Shown piece by piece: positions 1-8,492 of a stretch of DNA of 64,000 nucleotides. The first letter of the stretch is position 1, and each line of letters begins with the position of its first letter. Under the pieces are notes generated by a model. The model worked only from the letters and a program-made list of their open reading frames with translations, had not been told where the DNA came from and made no database searches. Source of the DNA: Spongorhabdus nitratireducens (GTDB lineage: Bacteria; Pseudomonadota; Gammaproteobacteria; Pseudomonadales; Endozoicomonadaceae); contig CANDOC010000011.1 of NCBI GenBank assembly GCA_947387575.1, positions 152,432 to 216,431 on the forward strand, written 5' to 3'. Position numbers and translations under genes: made by a program.

Positions 1-295
1 CAAACCAGGAACCAAAGCTGTAATCCGGCTCCGAGTGGTCAGGGCCCAGCTTGATATCACCGTAACGAGATAAGCCCAGATAGGCTACGCAGAGCAGGAT
101 CAGGGCAACAGCGGCGACATAGAACCAGCTGGCATTGGTCATGATACTGGCCTGCAACAGGCCAAACTGGGTGCCGGCACTTTTCGGGAAAGCGATTGTG
201 TAGCCAACAAGACACAGAATAAGCAGTGAGGCGCCCCAGAAAACCGGGGGATTCAGGCTGTAGCGGGGCAGCCTTTGGGGTGTCTGATCAGACAT
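1..295 (-). CDS. BCCT-family betaine/choline/carnitine transporter, N-terminal part (cut by window edge)
   Basis: About 98 residues are present, starting MSDQTPQRLPRYSLNPPVF. The sequence then enters a hydrophobic helix (residues ~18-36), a loop with QFGLLQASIMTNASWFYV, a second helix, and the stretch GLSRYGDIKLGPDHSEPDYS. That last stretch (RYGxIKLG plus D-EPD/S) is the typical junction after the second helix of BCCT transporters, which import glycine betaine, choline or carnitine with Na+ or H+. The rest lies outside the window. It is divergent from a MarR gene and next to a betaine ABC system, so osmoprotectant uptake is the likely role. The substrate cannot be told from this fragment. Confidence 0.8.
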   Translation of the reverse strand, partial: MSDQTPQRLPRYSLNPPVFWGASLLILCLVGYTIAFPKSAGTQFGLLQASIMTNASWFYVAAVALILLCVAYLGLSRYGDIKLGPDHSEPDYSFGSWF

Positions 296-349
296 TAGGA
301 ACTAGAACTCCTGTGATCAGAAAACAATTCATGATCATCTCCAGCTAAA

Positions 350-402
350 TTTGAGGGCGAAAGGTTATATCTATAAACATTTGAGATCAAAACAAATTTG
401 AG
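350..402. promoter_or_regulatory. Three ATTTGAG repeats between BCCT and MarR genes, possible operator
   Basis: The heptamer ATTTGAG occurs at 350-356, 379-385 and 396-402. The last copy sits in CAAATTTG, a perfect 8-bp palindrome (393-400). The spacer separates the divergent BCCT and MarR genes, where a MarR regulator would be expected to bind. The repeat is seen directly; binding is inference. Confidence 0.4.
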
Positions 403-466
403 TTTATGCTGTCTTTATGGCAAATAAGAACCACGATTCAATAACCCCTCTAGCAGTGAAAATGAA

Positions 467-946
467 ATGACAGAACCCTGTTACTGGAACGATGTACTGG
501 TGTCCCTGAGACAAATCATCCGTGCGACTGATCTTCACTCAAAACGCATGCTCAAAGTCTGTGGTCTGTCTATTCCGCAGGTAATGGTGTTAAGAGCTAT
601 CGAGTCACTGGGCGATGTGACCGTACGCAGGGTGGCGCAACATGTTTCATTGAGCCAGGCCACTGTTACAACGATTCTGAACCGACTGGAAGATCGCCAG
701 TTAATTGCCCGGGTTCGTTGCTCCGGTGATAAAAGGATAGTCAATGCCCGTCTGACCGACGAAGGCCGTAAAGTATTGGCAGAAGCTCCACCACTGTTGC
801 ATGAGAAGTTTATCAACCGCTTTGAATCACTGCAGGACTGGGAGAAAACCCAGCTGCTATCAGCCCTGCAGCGCGTTGCCACCATGATGGATGCCGAGAC
901 AATTGATGCTGCTCCAGTACTTGCCATCGAAGCGATCGCACCCTAA
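467..946 (+). CDS. MarR-family transcriptional regulator
   Basis: A 159-aa protein with the winged-helix core at residues ~35-110: PQVMVLRAI, then VRRVAQHVSLSQATVTTILNRLE as the recognition helix-turn-helix, and the wing DKRIVNARLTDEGRKVL, which is the MarR signature. It lies between a divergent BCCT transporter and a downstream glycine betaine ABC operon. It is therefore likely a regulator of osmoprotectant uptake, comparable to MarR-type regulators of compatible-solute genes in other halotolerant bacteria; this is inferred from position. Three ATTTGAG repeats in its own upstream region could be its operator. No sensing residues can be assigned. Confidence 0.85.
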   Translation: MTEPCYWNDVLVSLRQIIRATDLHSKRMLKVCGLSIPQVMVLRAIESLGDVTVRRVAQHVSLSQATVTTILNRLEDRQLIARVRCSGDKRIVNARLTDEGRKVLAEAPPLLHEKFINRFESLQDWEKTQLLSALQRVATMMDAETIDAAPVLAIEAIAP

Positions 947-982
947 AAACCCCTTCACACATTTCTGATAATTTCTCTGGAA

Positions 983-1004
983 ATCGGGCTGAATAAAGCC
1001 CGAT
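983..1004 (+). terminator. Short hairpin after the MarR gene
   Basis: ATCGGGCT and AGCCCGAT form an 8-bp stem with a 6-nt loop, 36 bp after the MarR stop codon. No T-run follows, so it is a weak terminator candidate or a transcript-end stabiliser. Confidence 0.35.
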
Positions 1005-1100
1005 ACCCACCTTCCTCCGGTTTTTATTCCACTTATTGATTTGATGTCTAATTATTAGTTCTGTAACCTATACGGCAGAAAGTGGGTATGCCATAAAACA

Positions 1101-1132
1101 GCCATGAGCGAAATAAAAAGCCATGAGCGAAA
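1101..1132. repeat. Tandem duplication of a 19-bp unit upstream of proX
   Basis: GCCATGAGCGAAA appears at 1101-1113 and again at 1120-1132, a 19-bp period. It lies in the leader of the betaine ABC operon, about 110 bp before the chosen start codon. Function is unknown. Confidence 0.6.
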
Positions 1133-1241
1133 GCAGGATCTTTTTGTCACTCATACGGGATAAAAGATTTTTATGGTCAATAAAAATGCCAAGCGCACCT
1201 TACCCGATAGAATAATAAAAGCAGCACATAAGAGCGGAACT

Positions 1242-2258
1242 ATGATGCAACGTATTAAGACTGCAGGTTCTGCAGTCCTCGCTATCAGCGCCCTGTTTGC
1301 CACCCCGGCTTTTGCCGGCGACTCCTGCGGCAAAGTCACTATTGCTGACATGAACTGGAACTCCGCCACCCTGATTGCAAATATCGACCGGTTTGTTCTG
1401 GAGCATGGCTTTGGGTGTGAAGCCGAGCTGGTACCAGGCGACACTATGCCTACCGGAACTTCCATGGTTGAAAAAGGCGAACCGGATATTGCACCGGAGC
1501 TTTGGAGCAACGCAATGAAAGCTGCGCTGGACAAGGGGGTTGAAGAAAAACGATTGCGCTATGCCGGTCAGGCCCTGATAGATGGTGGTGAAGAGGGTTT
1601 CTGGGTACCCAAGTACCTTGTAGACGACAATCCTTCACTGGCTACGATTGAAGGTATCAAGAAGCATGCGACGATATTTGAGCACCCGGAAGATCCTGAA
1701 CTAGGTGCCTTTTATGGATGCCCCGCCGGCTGGAACTGCCAGACAACAGCAGGTAATTTATTTAATGCCCTGAAGCTGGAAGAATCCGGCTTTGAGCTGC
1801 TCGATCCGGGTTCCGGTGCCGGACTGGCCGGATCACTGGCCAAAGCCTACGAACGCAAAGAACCCTGGTTTGGTTATTACTGGGCTCCAACAGCCGTATT
1901 GGGCAAATATGAGATGGTAAAGGTTGATTTCGGTACCGGTGTCGATAAAAACGAGTACATCACCTGCATCTCCCAAAGCGACTGTCTGAAACCAAAAGCA
2001 ACCATGTATCCCCCTTCACCGGTGCATACAGTCACAACCGAATCTTTTGCTGCCAAAGCACCTTCTGCCTATCAGTACTTACAGCAACGCTCCTTCACTA
2101 ATGCGGATATGAACCGTTTACTGGCCTGGATGGAAGATGAGCAGGCCGACGGTGAAATCGCCATGGAGCATTTCATGAAAAATAACCCTGACCAGTGGAA
2201 AAAGTGGTTGCCTCAGGAAGCTGCAGAAAAAGTCAACAAGGCACTGGCTGAACTCTGA
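1242..2258 (+). CDS. proX: Glycine betaine/proline ABC transporter substrate-binding protein (ProX/OpuAC type)
   Basis: The periplasmic receptor of a betaine ABC importer. The chosen start is ATG 1242, which gives 338 aa and a clean signal peptide (MMQRIKTAGSAVLAISALF, cleavage after TPAFA). An in-frame start at 1173 would put 23 polar residues ahead of it. After the signal come KVTIADMNWNSATLIANID and a domain with PDIAPELWSN, EEGFWVPKYL and repeated Trp/Tyr residues (WFGYYWAPTAVLGKYE), consistent with the aromatic cage that binds quaternary amines in this family. It is followed 67 bp later by the permease and then the ATPase gene, so the three form one operon. Glycine betaine, proline betaine or choline are all possible ligands. 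Confidence 0.9.
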   Translation: MMQRIKTAGSAVLAISALFATPAFAGDSCGKVTIADMNWNSATLIANIDRFVLEHGFGCEAELVPGDTMPTGTSMVEKGEPDIAPELWSNAMKAALDKGVEEKRLRYAGQALIDGGEEGFWVPKYLVDDNPSLATIEGIKKHATIFEHPEDPELGAFYGCPAGWNCQTTAGNLFNALKLEESGFELLDPGSGAGLAGSLAKAYERKEPWFGYYWAPTAVLGKYEMVKVDFGTGVDKNEYITCISQSDCLKPKATMYPPSPVHTVTTESFAAKAPSAYQYLQQRSFTNADMNRLLAWMEDEQADGEIAMEHFMKNNPDQWKKWLPQEAAEKVNKALAEL

Positions 2259-2325
2259 TTAACGACTCTGGTTAAAACTTAGCCAATCAACTTTCCGGGC
2301 AGTAAGGCAAAGGCAGGCTCAGCTT

Positions 2326-3225
2326 ATGGCAGAAAAATCCTGGTTAACAGACTTTCCCCAGATGGAACGGGGCGACCTGATAGCTATTCGTAAAACATTG
2401 GATGGCGCATATCGGGACTTCTCGAGGGAATACGGCGATGTTATTGAAGCCGTTTTTGACCCCCTGCTGAATTTTCTGATCTGGTTTGAGCGGCTGTTGC
2501 TGCAATCACCCTGGTGGCTGGTACTGGGTGCTATTACCGGACTGGTTTATCTCGCCAGCCGCAGTTGGAAGTTGTCCGGCAGTGTCGTAGTTGCCCTGCT
2601 CGCCATCGGTTACTTCGGCATGTGGGACAATACCATGCGGACCCTTAGCATGATCACGGTCTGTACCCTGCTGGCCATTGCGCTCGGGGTTCCTATCGGT
2701 ATTGCAATGGCGCGCTCTGACCGGGTTCAGAATATTGTCACGCCGATGCTCGATGTGATGCAGACTATGCCCGCCTTTGTCTACCTGATTCCGGTTGTAA
2801 TGCTGCTGGGCATTGGCAAAATCCCGGGTCTGATCGCAGTCATTATTTACGCTATTCCCCCGGTTATCCGGCTTACTAACCTCGGGATAAGACTGGTCGA
2901 TCGGGAGGTACTGGAAGCGGCTACCGCCTACGGTGCCAACCCCTTCCAGCGACTGTTCGGAGTCCAGTTGCCACTGGCGATGCCGACTATTATGGCGGGT
3001 ATTAACCAGACCATCATGATGGCTCTGGCAATGGTCGTTATTGCTTCCATGATCGGCGTTAAAGGGCTGGGGCAGCCGGTGCTGAAGTCCATCACTAACC
3101 AGTATTTCACCCTTGGCCTGCTGAACGGTCTGGCGATAGTGGTGCTGGCAATTATCTTTGACCGGGTGTCTCAGGCCTGGGCCAAACGCAGTCAAAAACA
3201 CCTTGGAGAACTCAGTCATGGCTGA
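2326..3225 (+). CDS. proW: Glycine betaine/proline ABC transporter permease (ProW type)
   Basis: A 299-aa inner-membrane subunit. A hydrophilic N-terminal tail (~residues 1-55) precedes several hydrophobic helices. The EAA loop that contacts the ATPase is clear at ~194-222 (LEAATAYGANPFQRLFGVQL). The sequence MQTMPAFVYLIPVVMLLGIG in the middle is characteristic of ProW/OpuAB permeases. The stop codon overlaps the start of proV by 8 bp (ATGGCTGA), which indicates translational coupling. It forms the membrane channel for betaine import together with the flanking ProX and ProV proteins. Confidence 0.92.
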   Translation: MAEKSWLTDFPQMERGDLIAIRKTLDGAYRDFSREYGDVIEAVFDPLLNFLIWFERLLLQSPWWLVLGAITGLVYLASRSWKLSGSVVVALLAIGYFGMWDNTMRTLSMITVCTLLAIALGVPIGIAMARSDRVQNIVTPMLDVMQTMPAFVYLIPVVMLLGIGKIPGLIAVIIYAIPPVIRLTNLGIRLVDREVLEAATAYGANPFQRLFGVQLPLAMPTIMAGINQTIMMALAMVVIASMIGVKGLGQPVLKSITNQYFTLGLLNGLAIVVLAIIFDRVSQAWAKRSQKHLGELSHG

Positions 3226-4417
3226 ACAGGCGCTGATCGAAATCTGTGAGCTCTACAAGGTATTTGGTAAATACCCGGCATCGGTGATGTCACAGGTGCA
3301 TGAGGGAGCCGGCAAGGATGAACTGCTGGCTGAAACCGGACACACCCTCGGCCTCAGAGATATCAACTTGAAGATTAACCGGGGTGAGATCTTCGTGATC
3401 ATGGGCTTGTCCGGTTCCGGAAAATCAACCCTGATTCGTCACTTTAACCGCCTGATTGACCCTACCGAAGGCAAAATATTAGTCGACGGTGTTGATGTGA
3501 TGGAACTGAACAAAAAGGAGCTGGAACAGTTCAGACGTCACAAGATGTCTATGGTATTTCAGCGCTTCGGCCTGCTGCCTCATAAAACCGTACTGGAAAA
3601 TGTCAGCTACGGTCTGGCCGTTCAGGGCGTCAAGAAACCGGTTCGCCACCAGAAAGCAACTGAATGGCTGGAAACAGTCGGTCTTAAAGGTTACGAGCAA
3701 CAATACCCATCCCAGCTCTCCGGTGGTCAGCAGCAACGTGTTGGTCTGGCCAGAGCCCTCTGCACAGATGCTGAAATCCTGCTGATGGACGAAGCATTTT
3801 CAGCTCTTGATCCTCTGATTCGCAGTGAAATGCAGGATCAGTTGATCGAACTACAGGACAAACTGCACAAGACTATTGTCTTTATTACTCATGACCTAGA
3901 TGAGGCTCTTCGTCTGGGTGACAAGATTGCCATTCTGAAAGACGGCGAGCTGGTACAGCAAGGCAAACCGGAAGAGATCCTGCTAAACCCTGCGACAGAA
4001 TATGTGGAAGCGTTTGTTAAGGACGTGAACCGCGCCAGAGCCCTGACTGTCGAAACGGTTATGAACCCGCCAATCAGCCGGATTACCGCCAACACTATTG
4101 GCGAAGCACTGGAGCAAATGAAAAAGCTGCCCGAGGATTACGGCTATTACGTCAATGAAGATGGCTATCAAGGTATATTGCTGCAGGAGACACTGGAACA
4201 GGCCGCAGAAGATAATGCTGAAGCAGCTCTGAATGAAACGCTGATAGAAGAGCTCGAGGCTGTATCTCCGGACGCCATACTCGAATCCGTGATCCCGGAA
4301 ACGCTGGATACAGAATATCACCTGCCAGTCGTTGATGAAGAGGGCAGCCTGCAAGGTGAGTTATCCCGAAGCAATCTGGCAGAGGTACTAGGCGATTCTT
4401 CCCGTCAGGCTGCATGA
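3218..4417 (+). CDS. proV: Glycine betaine/proline ABC transporter ATP-binding subunit (ProV type)
   Basis: The cytoplasmic ATPase of the betaine importer, 399 aa. The start at 3218 overlaps proW and has GGAG upstream; the longer reading from 3158 lies inside proW and is not used. Walker A GLSGSGKST at ~63-71, signature LSGGQQQRVGLARAL near 167, Walker B ILLMDEAFSALDP just after, and the H-loop FITHDLDEAL. A C-terminal region (~270-399) is a CBS-type extension as in ProV/OpuAA, where it senses ionic strength. It contains a long acidic insert (EQAAEDNAEAALNETLIEEL) that looks lineage-specific. ProV normally requires both subunits encoded immediately upstream. Confidence 0.93.
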   Translation: MAEQALIEICELYKVFGKYPASVMSQVHEGAGKDELLAETGHTLGLRDINLKINRGEIFVIMGLSGSGKSTLIRHFNRLIDPTEGKILVDGVDVMELNKKELEQFRRHKMSMVFQRFGLLPHKTVLENVSYGLAVQGVKKPVRHQKATEWLETVGLKGYEQQYPSQLSGGQQQRVGLARALCTDAEILLMDEAFSALDPLIRSEMQDQLIELQDKLHKTIVFITHDLDEALRLGDKIAILKDGELVQQGKPEEILLNPATEYVEAFVKDVNRARALTVETVMNPPISRITANTIGEALEQMKKLPEDYGYYVNEDGYQGILLQETLEQAAEDNAEAALNETLIEELEAVSPDAILESVIPETLDTEYHLPVVDEEGSLQGELSRSNLAEVLGDSSRQAA

Positions 4418-4519
4418 TTCCTGAGGCAACGCATTACTCTGATCAAAAGTGCCGGTGGTTGCGTCGTATTTATTAAAATGGAATGCTGAAGTTAATTCCT
4501 GAATACATGCAACCACTCC

Positions 4520-5176
4520 ATGTCCTTATTTACCTGTCGTCCCTTTCTTCTTTGCTTCAGCACTCTGATTCTAATCTCCGGCTGCACTCCGTCGGAAAAG
4601 ATACCTGCGGGTTACTACCAAGTTAAACACCAGCTATTCAGCAATCCGGAATACCAATACAAACACCGCCAGTATGAGCTGACAACAGCTGACGGGAAGC
4701 ATCTGACCTTGATAGAAGATGGCCTTTATAGTGATGAGGTCAAGTTTACGCTCAAGTACAAAGACCAGCAGTTGGTACTGACGGGCTACTACTTGCAGCT
4801 GGAGGCTATTTGCCGTGAAACTGAAAGTCAGATGCCGTTTTTCTGGTTTACAGACCGGAGTGGAGGCAATGTTGATGACAACGAATTACTATCCGTAGGA
4901 CTCGTCGGTGAACAGCTGACAGATATGGGATCAACCCTTTATAGCGGTGGTGCCGCGGAGGCGCATGATCTGCTCAATTGTGATATTGCTCAAAAACCCC
5001 TTCCTTTAAATTACGACTCACTTCTATCCAGTTCCGCCGTATTTTCTCCATGCAGCTGCGATGGAGATATTTATGTACCCCATCCACGTTATGACCTTGA
5101 GGAGTGGCTGGACTATATCAATGCCAGCCCTGAAGAACGCGAAGAGTGGCGTGAGCAGTTTTCTGATGACCTGTAG
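4520..5176 (+). CDS. Hypothetical lipoprotein
   Basis: A 218-aa protein with a lipoprotein signal: CRPFLLCFSTLILISGCT, lipobox ISGC at ~18-22. The mature part begins TPSEKIPAGYYQVKHQLF and is rich in Tyr, Asp and Glu. It includes a CSCDGD motif near residue 177 and a very acidic C-terminus (EEWLDYINASPEEREEWREQF). I do not recognise a family. It stands alone after the betaine operon, with no close upstream gene on its strand. The lipobox predicts attachment to a membrane facing the periplasm. Function unknown. Confidence 0.7.
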   Translation: MSLFTCRPFLLCFSTLILISGCTPSEKIPAGYYQVKHQLFSNPEYQYKHRQYELTTADGKHLTLIEDGLYSDEVKFTLKYKDQQLVLTGYYLQLEAICRETESQMPFFWFTDRSGGNVDDNELLSVGLVGEQLTDMGSTLYSGGAAEAHDLLNCDIAQKPLPLNYDSLLSSSAVFSPCSCDGDIYVPHPRYDLEEWLDYINASPEEREEWREQFSDDL

Positions 5177-5262
5177 AGTACACCTGAAAAGCCAGTGTTA
5201 ATGGGAGAACAAAATACCGGGGCCGGATAGGTGCTCAAACACCAAACAGCAACCGGCCGCTC

Positions 5263-6090
5263 TCAACCAAAGAACCAGGCCACACCAGAAACCTGCATCA
5301 GAACATCTTCGATAGCAGTCAGCACTTGTTCGACTTTTCTGGTGTCCAGCGCATCAGGGTGAGGAGCACTGAACTGTTCTGAGTCATTATCAAAATACTG
5401 CCCATGAGCCGTAGCAAATTCATCAGACAGCGCCGCACGACAAAGAATATCTGCACCGATACTCAAGTCACCGCCTGCGATGCCGTAGGCGTCCTTTACC
5501 ATCTTGCTGCCAAGCAATGATTTCGGGTTTACGGCAACAATCACAGGTCCACTGTCCTTGAGAGATAATCCCATATGCCGGGACCACATCGTCAGTGCTA
5601 GCTTGCTCTGGGCGTAGGCTTCACTATCGGATAACAGGCCTTTGCCAGCCAGTGCTTCAGGGGAAACCCGGGCCTGTGCTGCAGAAGACAGATTAATGAC
5701 TCTGCCTGCCTCATCCAGCAAGGGCAGTAACCGTTTTGTCAGCAGGTATGGCGCAACAGTGTTGACGGCAAAACGTACATCCAAACCATCCTGAGTGCGT
5801 GTATTCTCGGTACGATAGACACCTGCATTATTGATAATCACATCCAGCTTTGCATGCTGCTGAGCAATCGTTTCAGCCAGTGTTTTAACTTCAGACAAGC
5901 GGGACAGGTCAGCAACAAAGCTTTCAATACGTCCACTGTCTGACAAACCGGATAATTTTTGCTGAACATTTTTCAGCTTGTCCGGATTACGCCCGTGCAG
6001 CAGCACATGATGCCCCTGTGATACCAGCATTCTGGCGGTTTCAAACCCGATACCATCCGTGGCACCGGTGATCAGTATAATTTTTTGCAT
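5263..6090 (-). CDS. Short-chain dehydrogenase/reductase (SDR)
   Basis: A 275-aa classical-type SDR. The nucleotide-binding motif TGATDGIG lies at ~7-14, NNAG at ~86-89, the catalytic Ser within INLSSAAQA, and YxxxK in AYAQSKLAL. An NAD(P)-dependent oxidoreductase acting on an unknown carbonyl or alcohol. The C-terminal part (GQYFDNDSEQFSAPHPDA) resembles retinol-dehydrogenase-like SDRs. It starts 3 bp after the monooxygenase-like gene and ends the three-gene leftward operon 7442-5263, which faces a divergent LysR gene. Confidence 0.85.
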   Translation of the reverse strand: MQKIILITGATDGIGFETARMLVSQGHHVLLHGRNPDKLKNVQQKLSGLSDSGRIESFVADLSRLSEVKTLAETIAQQHAKLDVIINNAGVYRTENTRTQDGLDVRFAVNTVAPYLLTKRLLPLLDEAGRVINLSSAAQARVSPEALAGKGLLSDSEAYAQSKLALTMWSRHMGLSLKDSGPVIVAVNPKSLLGSKMVKDAYGIAGGDLSIGADILCRAALSDEFATAHGQYFDNDSEQFSAPHPDALDTRKVEQVLTAIEDVLMQVSGVAWFFG

Positions 6091-6093
6091 TAA

Positions 6094-6384
6094 TCAGCCA
6101 ACCCTGGTCATTTCATTGACGGTGAAAGCTTCAACTGCGCCCTCTGTGGCAGCCAGATAATCTTTCAAATGCTGAGCACCCATATGCGCCTGCCAGAGTT
6201 CACGGGATGCCCAGTTTTCATAAAACATAAAATGGGCCGGGTTTTCATTATCCTGATGCAGGTCGTAATTGATGCAGCCTTCTTCAGCAAGTGTTGGAGC
6301 AATCAGCTTGTTTAACTCTGCTTTTACCAGCTCAATCTTGTCTGCTTTGGCTGTGATATTTGCAACGATTGTAAGTTGAGACAT
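6094..6384 (-). CDS. Antibiotic biosynthesis monooxygenase (ABM) domain protein
   Basis: A 96-aa protein starting MSQLTIVANITAKADKIELV at 6384, preceded by GGGAG with good spacing; the longer reading from 6405 lacks this. The fold signature is seen in LIAPTLAEEGCINYDLHQDN, FMFYENWASRELWQAHMGAQHL and the terminal beta strand EAFTVNEM. Members such as YgiN act as quinol or small aromatic monooxygenases without cofactors, or simply accompany quinone oxidoreductases. Here it is between a zinc-type quinone oxidoreductase and an SDR, which supports a role in quinone or reactive-electrophile detoxification (inference). Confidence 0.85.
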   Translation of the reverse strand: MSQLTIVANITAKADKIELVKAELNKLIAPTLAEEGCINYDLHQDNENPAHFMFYENWASRELWQAHMGAQHLKDYLAATEGAVEAFTVNEMTRVG

Positions 6385-6416
6385 TTTTAACTCCCGATGA
6401 TGCAAATGAGGTTTGA

Positions 6417-7442
6417 TTAAAATCCCTGCAGCACAATCTTTCCGATTGAACGACCAGATTCCAGTTCCTGATGTGCGGCCTTCAGATTATCTGCACTGAT
6501 AATGCCCAGATTCTTACCCACCGTTGTCTGGATATAACCTTCATCAACCAGTTCGGATACCCGGTCAAGCAAACGATTCTGCTCATTCATGTCGGCTGTC
6601 TGATACATCGAGCGTGTGTACATAAACTCCCAGTGCAGCGACAAACTCTTGGGCTTCAGCTTCTTGATATCCAGGGTTTCAGGGTCATCAATCAGCGCAA
6701 TTTTTCCGAAAGGAGCCAACAGCTCTACATAACTGTCGATATAGGAATCAGTACTATTGAGACTGGCAACATGAGTCACTGGCCCAATACCCAGCGCTTC
6801 AATCTGGGGTTGCAGGGATTTGGTGTGATCAACAACAAAGTCAGCTCCCAGCTTTTGAACCCACTCTCTGGAACTGCTTCGCGACGCTGTCGCAATAATG
6901 GTGGCGCCGCTCAGGACTTTGGCCAGCTGGATTAAAATAGAACCGACTCCACCCGCAGCACCAACGACCAGAATAACTTCGTTTGATTTCTGCTGATGTC
7001 CTGCTTCCTGCTGCTGAATTTCCAGACGTTCAAACAGCAGTTCCCATGCCGTAATAGCTGTTAGAGGGAGCGCTGCGGCTTCAGCATCAGACAGGCTTTT
7101 AGGCTTGCGACCAACGATGCGTTCATCGACCAGCTGATACTCGGCATTACTGCCCTGACGGGTCAGGTCACCGGCATAGAAAACGGTATCCCCGGGTTTG
7201 AACTGAGAGACATTTTCACCTGCCGCAACAACTTCGCCAACGGCATCCCAGCCCAGCACTTTATAATTACCATCTTCAGGTGCCACATTCTGACGGATTT
7301 TATAATCCACAGGATTTACGGCGATGGCCTTCACCCTGACAAGCAGATCACGCCCGCTGGCAATTGGCTGTGGCAGTTCAATATCGACCAGTGAATCAAC
7401 ATCATCGATGGGTAAGGATTTGAGATAACCTACTGCTTTCAT
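6417..7442 (-). CDS. Zinc-type alcohol dehydrogenase-like / quinone oxidoreductase (MDR family)
   Basis: A 341-aa medium-chain dehydrogenase/reductase. The GroES-like N-terminal domain includes AVNPVDYKIRQ and VLGWDAVGEVVAAG. The Rossmann motif is VVGAAGGVGSILIQLAK at ~160-176. The zinc ligands of true alcohol dehydrogenases are not evident, so it is closer to the quinone-oxidoreductase subgroup that uses NADPH. It is the first gene of the leftward operon with the ABM and SDR genes. A LysR gene is divergent 102 bp away and is the probable regulator. Confidence 0.86.
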   Translation of the reverse strand: MKAVGYLKSLPIDDVDSLVDIELPQPIASGRDLLVRVKAIAVNPVDYKIRQNVAPEDGNYKVLGWDAVGEVVAAGENVSQFKPGDTVFYAGDLTRQGSNAEYQLVDERIVGRKPKSLSDAEAAALPLTAITAWELLFERLEIQQQEAGHQQKSNEVILVVGAAGGVGSILIQLAKVLSGATIIATASRSSSREWVQKLGADFVVDHTKSLQPQIEALGIGPVTHVASLNSTDSYIDSYVELLAPFGKIALIDDPETLDIKKLKPKSLSLHWEFMYTRSMYQTADMNEQNRLLDRVSELVDEGYIQTTVGKNLGIISADNLKAAHQELESGRSIGKIVLQGF

Positions 7443-7544
7443 TGCAGCCTCCAGTTAAGTAGTCACTGGATACAAGAGTAGAGCTTGATTAGCAGCCATT
7501 AAACAGCACAACAACCGAATCATTATCAAAATATTTTTGAAAAT

Positions 7545-8483
7545 ATGTTACTGGAAGATCTTCAGGTAGTGCTCAGAGTCGCAGAGTTTCGAAGTATTAC
7601 TGCTGCTGCAGCCAGCCTTGATATGCGCACAGCAACAGCCAGTGCAGCCATCAAACGGGTGGAAAAGGCTCTGGGCGTTGATCTGTTTATTCGAACCACA
7701 CGACACCTGAAACTTTCCGGTGCCGGTGAAAAATATCTTCCAAGCTGCGAACAGGCGTTGATGATGCTCGAAAGGGCGCGCCAGAATGTCCGGGATGATC
7801 TGGATAACGTAGACGGAGAGCTGCGCATTGCCTTATCGTCAGACCTTGGGCGCAATCTGGCGATGCCCTGGCTTGATGAATTTATGGAAACATATCCATC
7901 CGTTAGCCTGCGCTCGCATATCAGTGACAGTAATATCGATTTCTACCGGGACTCGGTTGATATGGCTCTGCGCTACGGTTCACCCGGTGATGCCAGTCTT
8001 TACGGCTTCAAGATATGTAACGTGCCTATCGTACTGTGTGCGACAGAGGACTATCTGGCCCAGAACGGTACCCCACAACATCCGCATGATCTGGCATCAC
8101 ACAACGGGCTCTTTTATCAGCTGCACGATATTCTGCATGATGTATGGAAGTTTTCGGATGGCAGCACCGAGTATAAGGTCAAGATGACCGGCAATCGTGC
8201 TTCCAATGACGGTGACCTTGTAAGACGCTGGTGTGTATCCGGCAAGGGACTGGCGATCAAATCCAGCCTGGATATGGCCGCAGATTTACTGGCAGGCAGG
8301 GTCGTTAATGTCATGCCTGACTTTCAGCCCCCTCAGACAGAACTCTGGCTTATTTGCCCCGGCAGACAGTCGATTACACCGGCAGTCAGACTACTGAGAG
8401 AACATTTCAAGGCGAAGTGCAGTGATATTCTGCAGCAGCTCACACAACAAGGCATTATCAAGAATCCGGCTAACAACTGCTGA
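7545..8483 (+). CDS. LysR-family transcriptional regulator
   Basis: A 312-aa LysR protein. The N-terminal winged helix reads LEDLQVVLRVAEFRSITAAA then DMRTATASAAIKRVEKALGV, followed by LFIRTTRHLKLSGAG. The rest is the effector-binding domain (~residues 90-300), which has the style of the CrgA/AaeR group with RRWCVSGKGLAIKSSLD. It is divergent from the oxidoreductase operon. The shared spacer holds TATCAAAATATTTTTGAAAA (an A/T-rich imperfect dyad) just before its start, a plausible LysR site. The effector is unknown, possibly a quinone or electrophile. Confidence 0.88.
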   Translation: MLLEDLQVVLRVAEFRSITAAAASLDMRTATASAAIKRVEKALGVDLFIRTTRHLKLSGAGEKYLPSCEQALMMLERARQNVRDDLDNVDGELRIALSSDLGRNLAMPWLDEFMETYPSVSLRSHISDSNIDFYRDSVDMALRYGSPGDASLYGFKICNVPIVLCATEDYLAQNGTPQHPHDLASHNGLFYQLHDILHDVWKFSDGSTEYKVKMTGNRASNDGDLVRRWCVSGKGLAIKSSLDMAADLLAGRVVNVMPDFQPPQTELWLICPGRQSITPAVRLLREHFKAKCSDILQQLTQQGIIKNPANNC

Positions 8484-8492
8484 AAGGAAAAG

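Noticed and set aside
3158-3217. N-terminal extension of ProV
   Set aside because: The 20 extra codons lie wholly inside proW in another frame, while the ATG at 3218 has a good ribosome-binding site and the usual ProV start.
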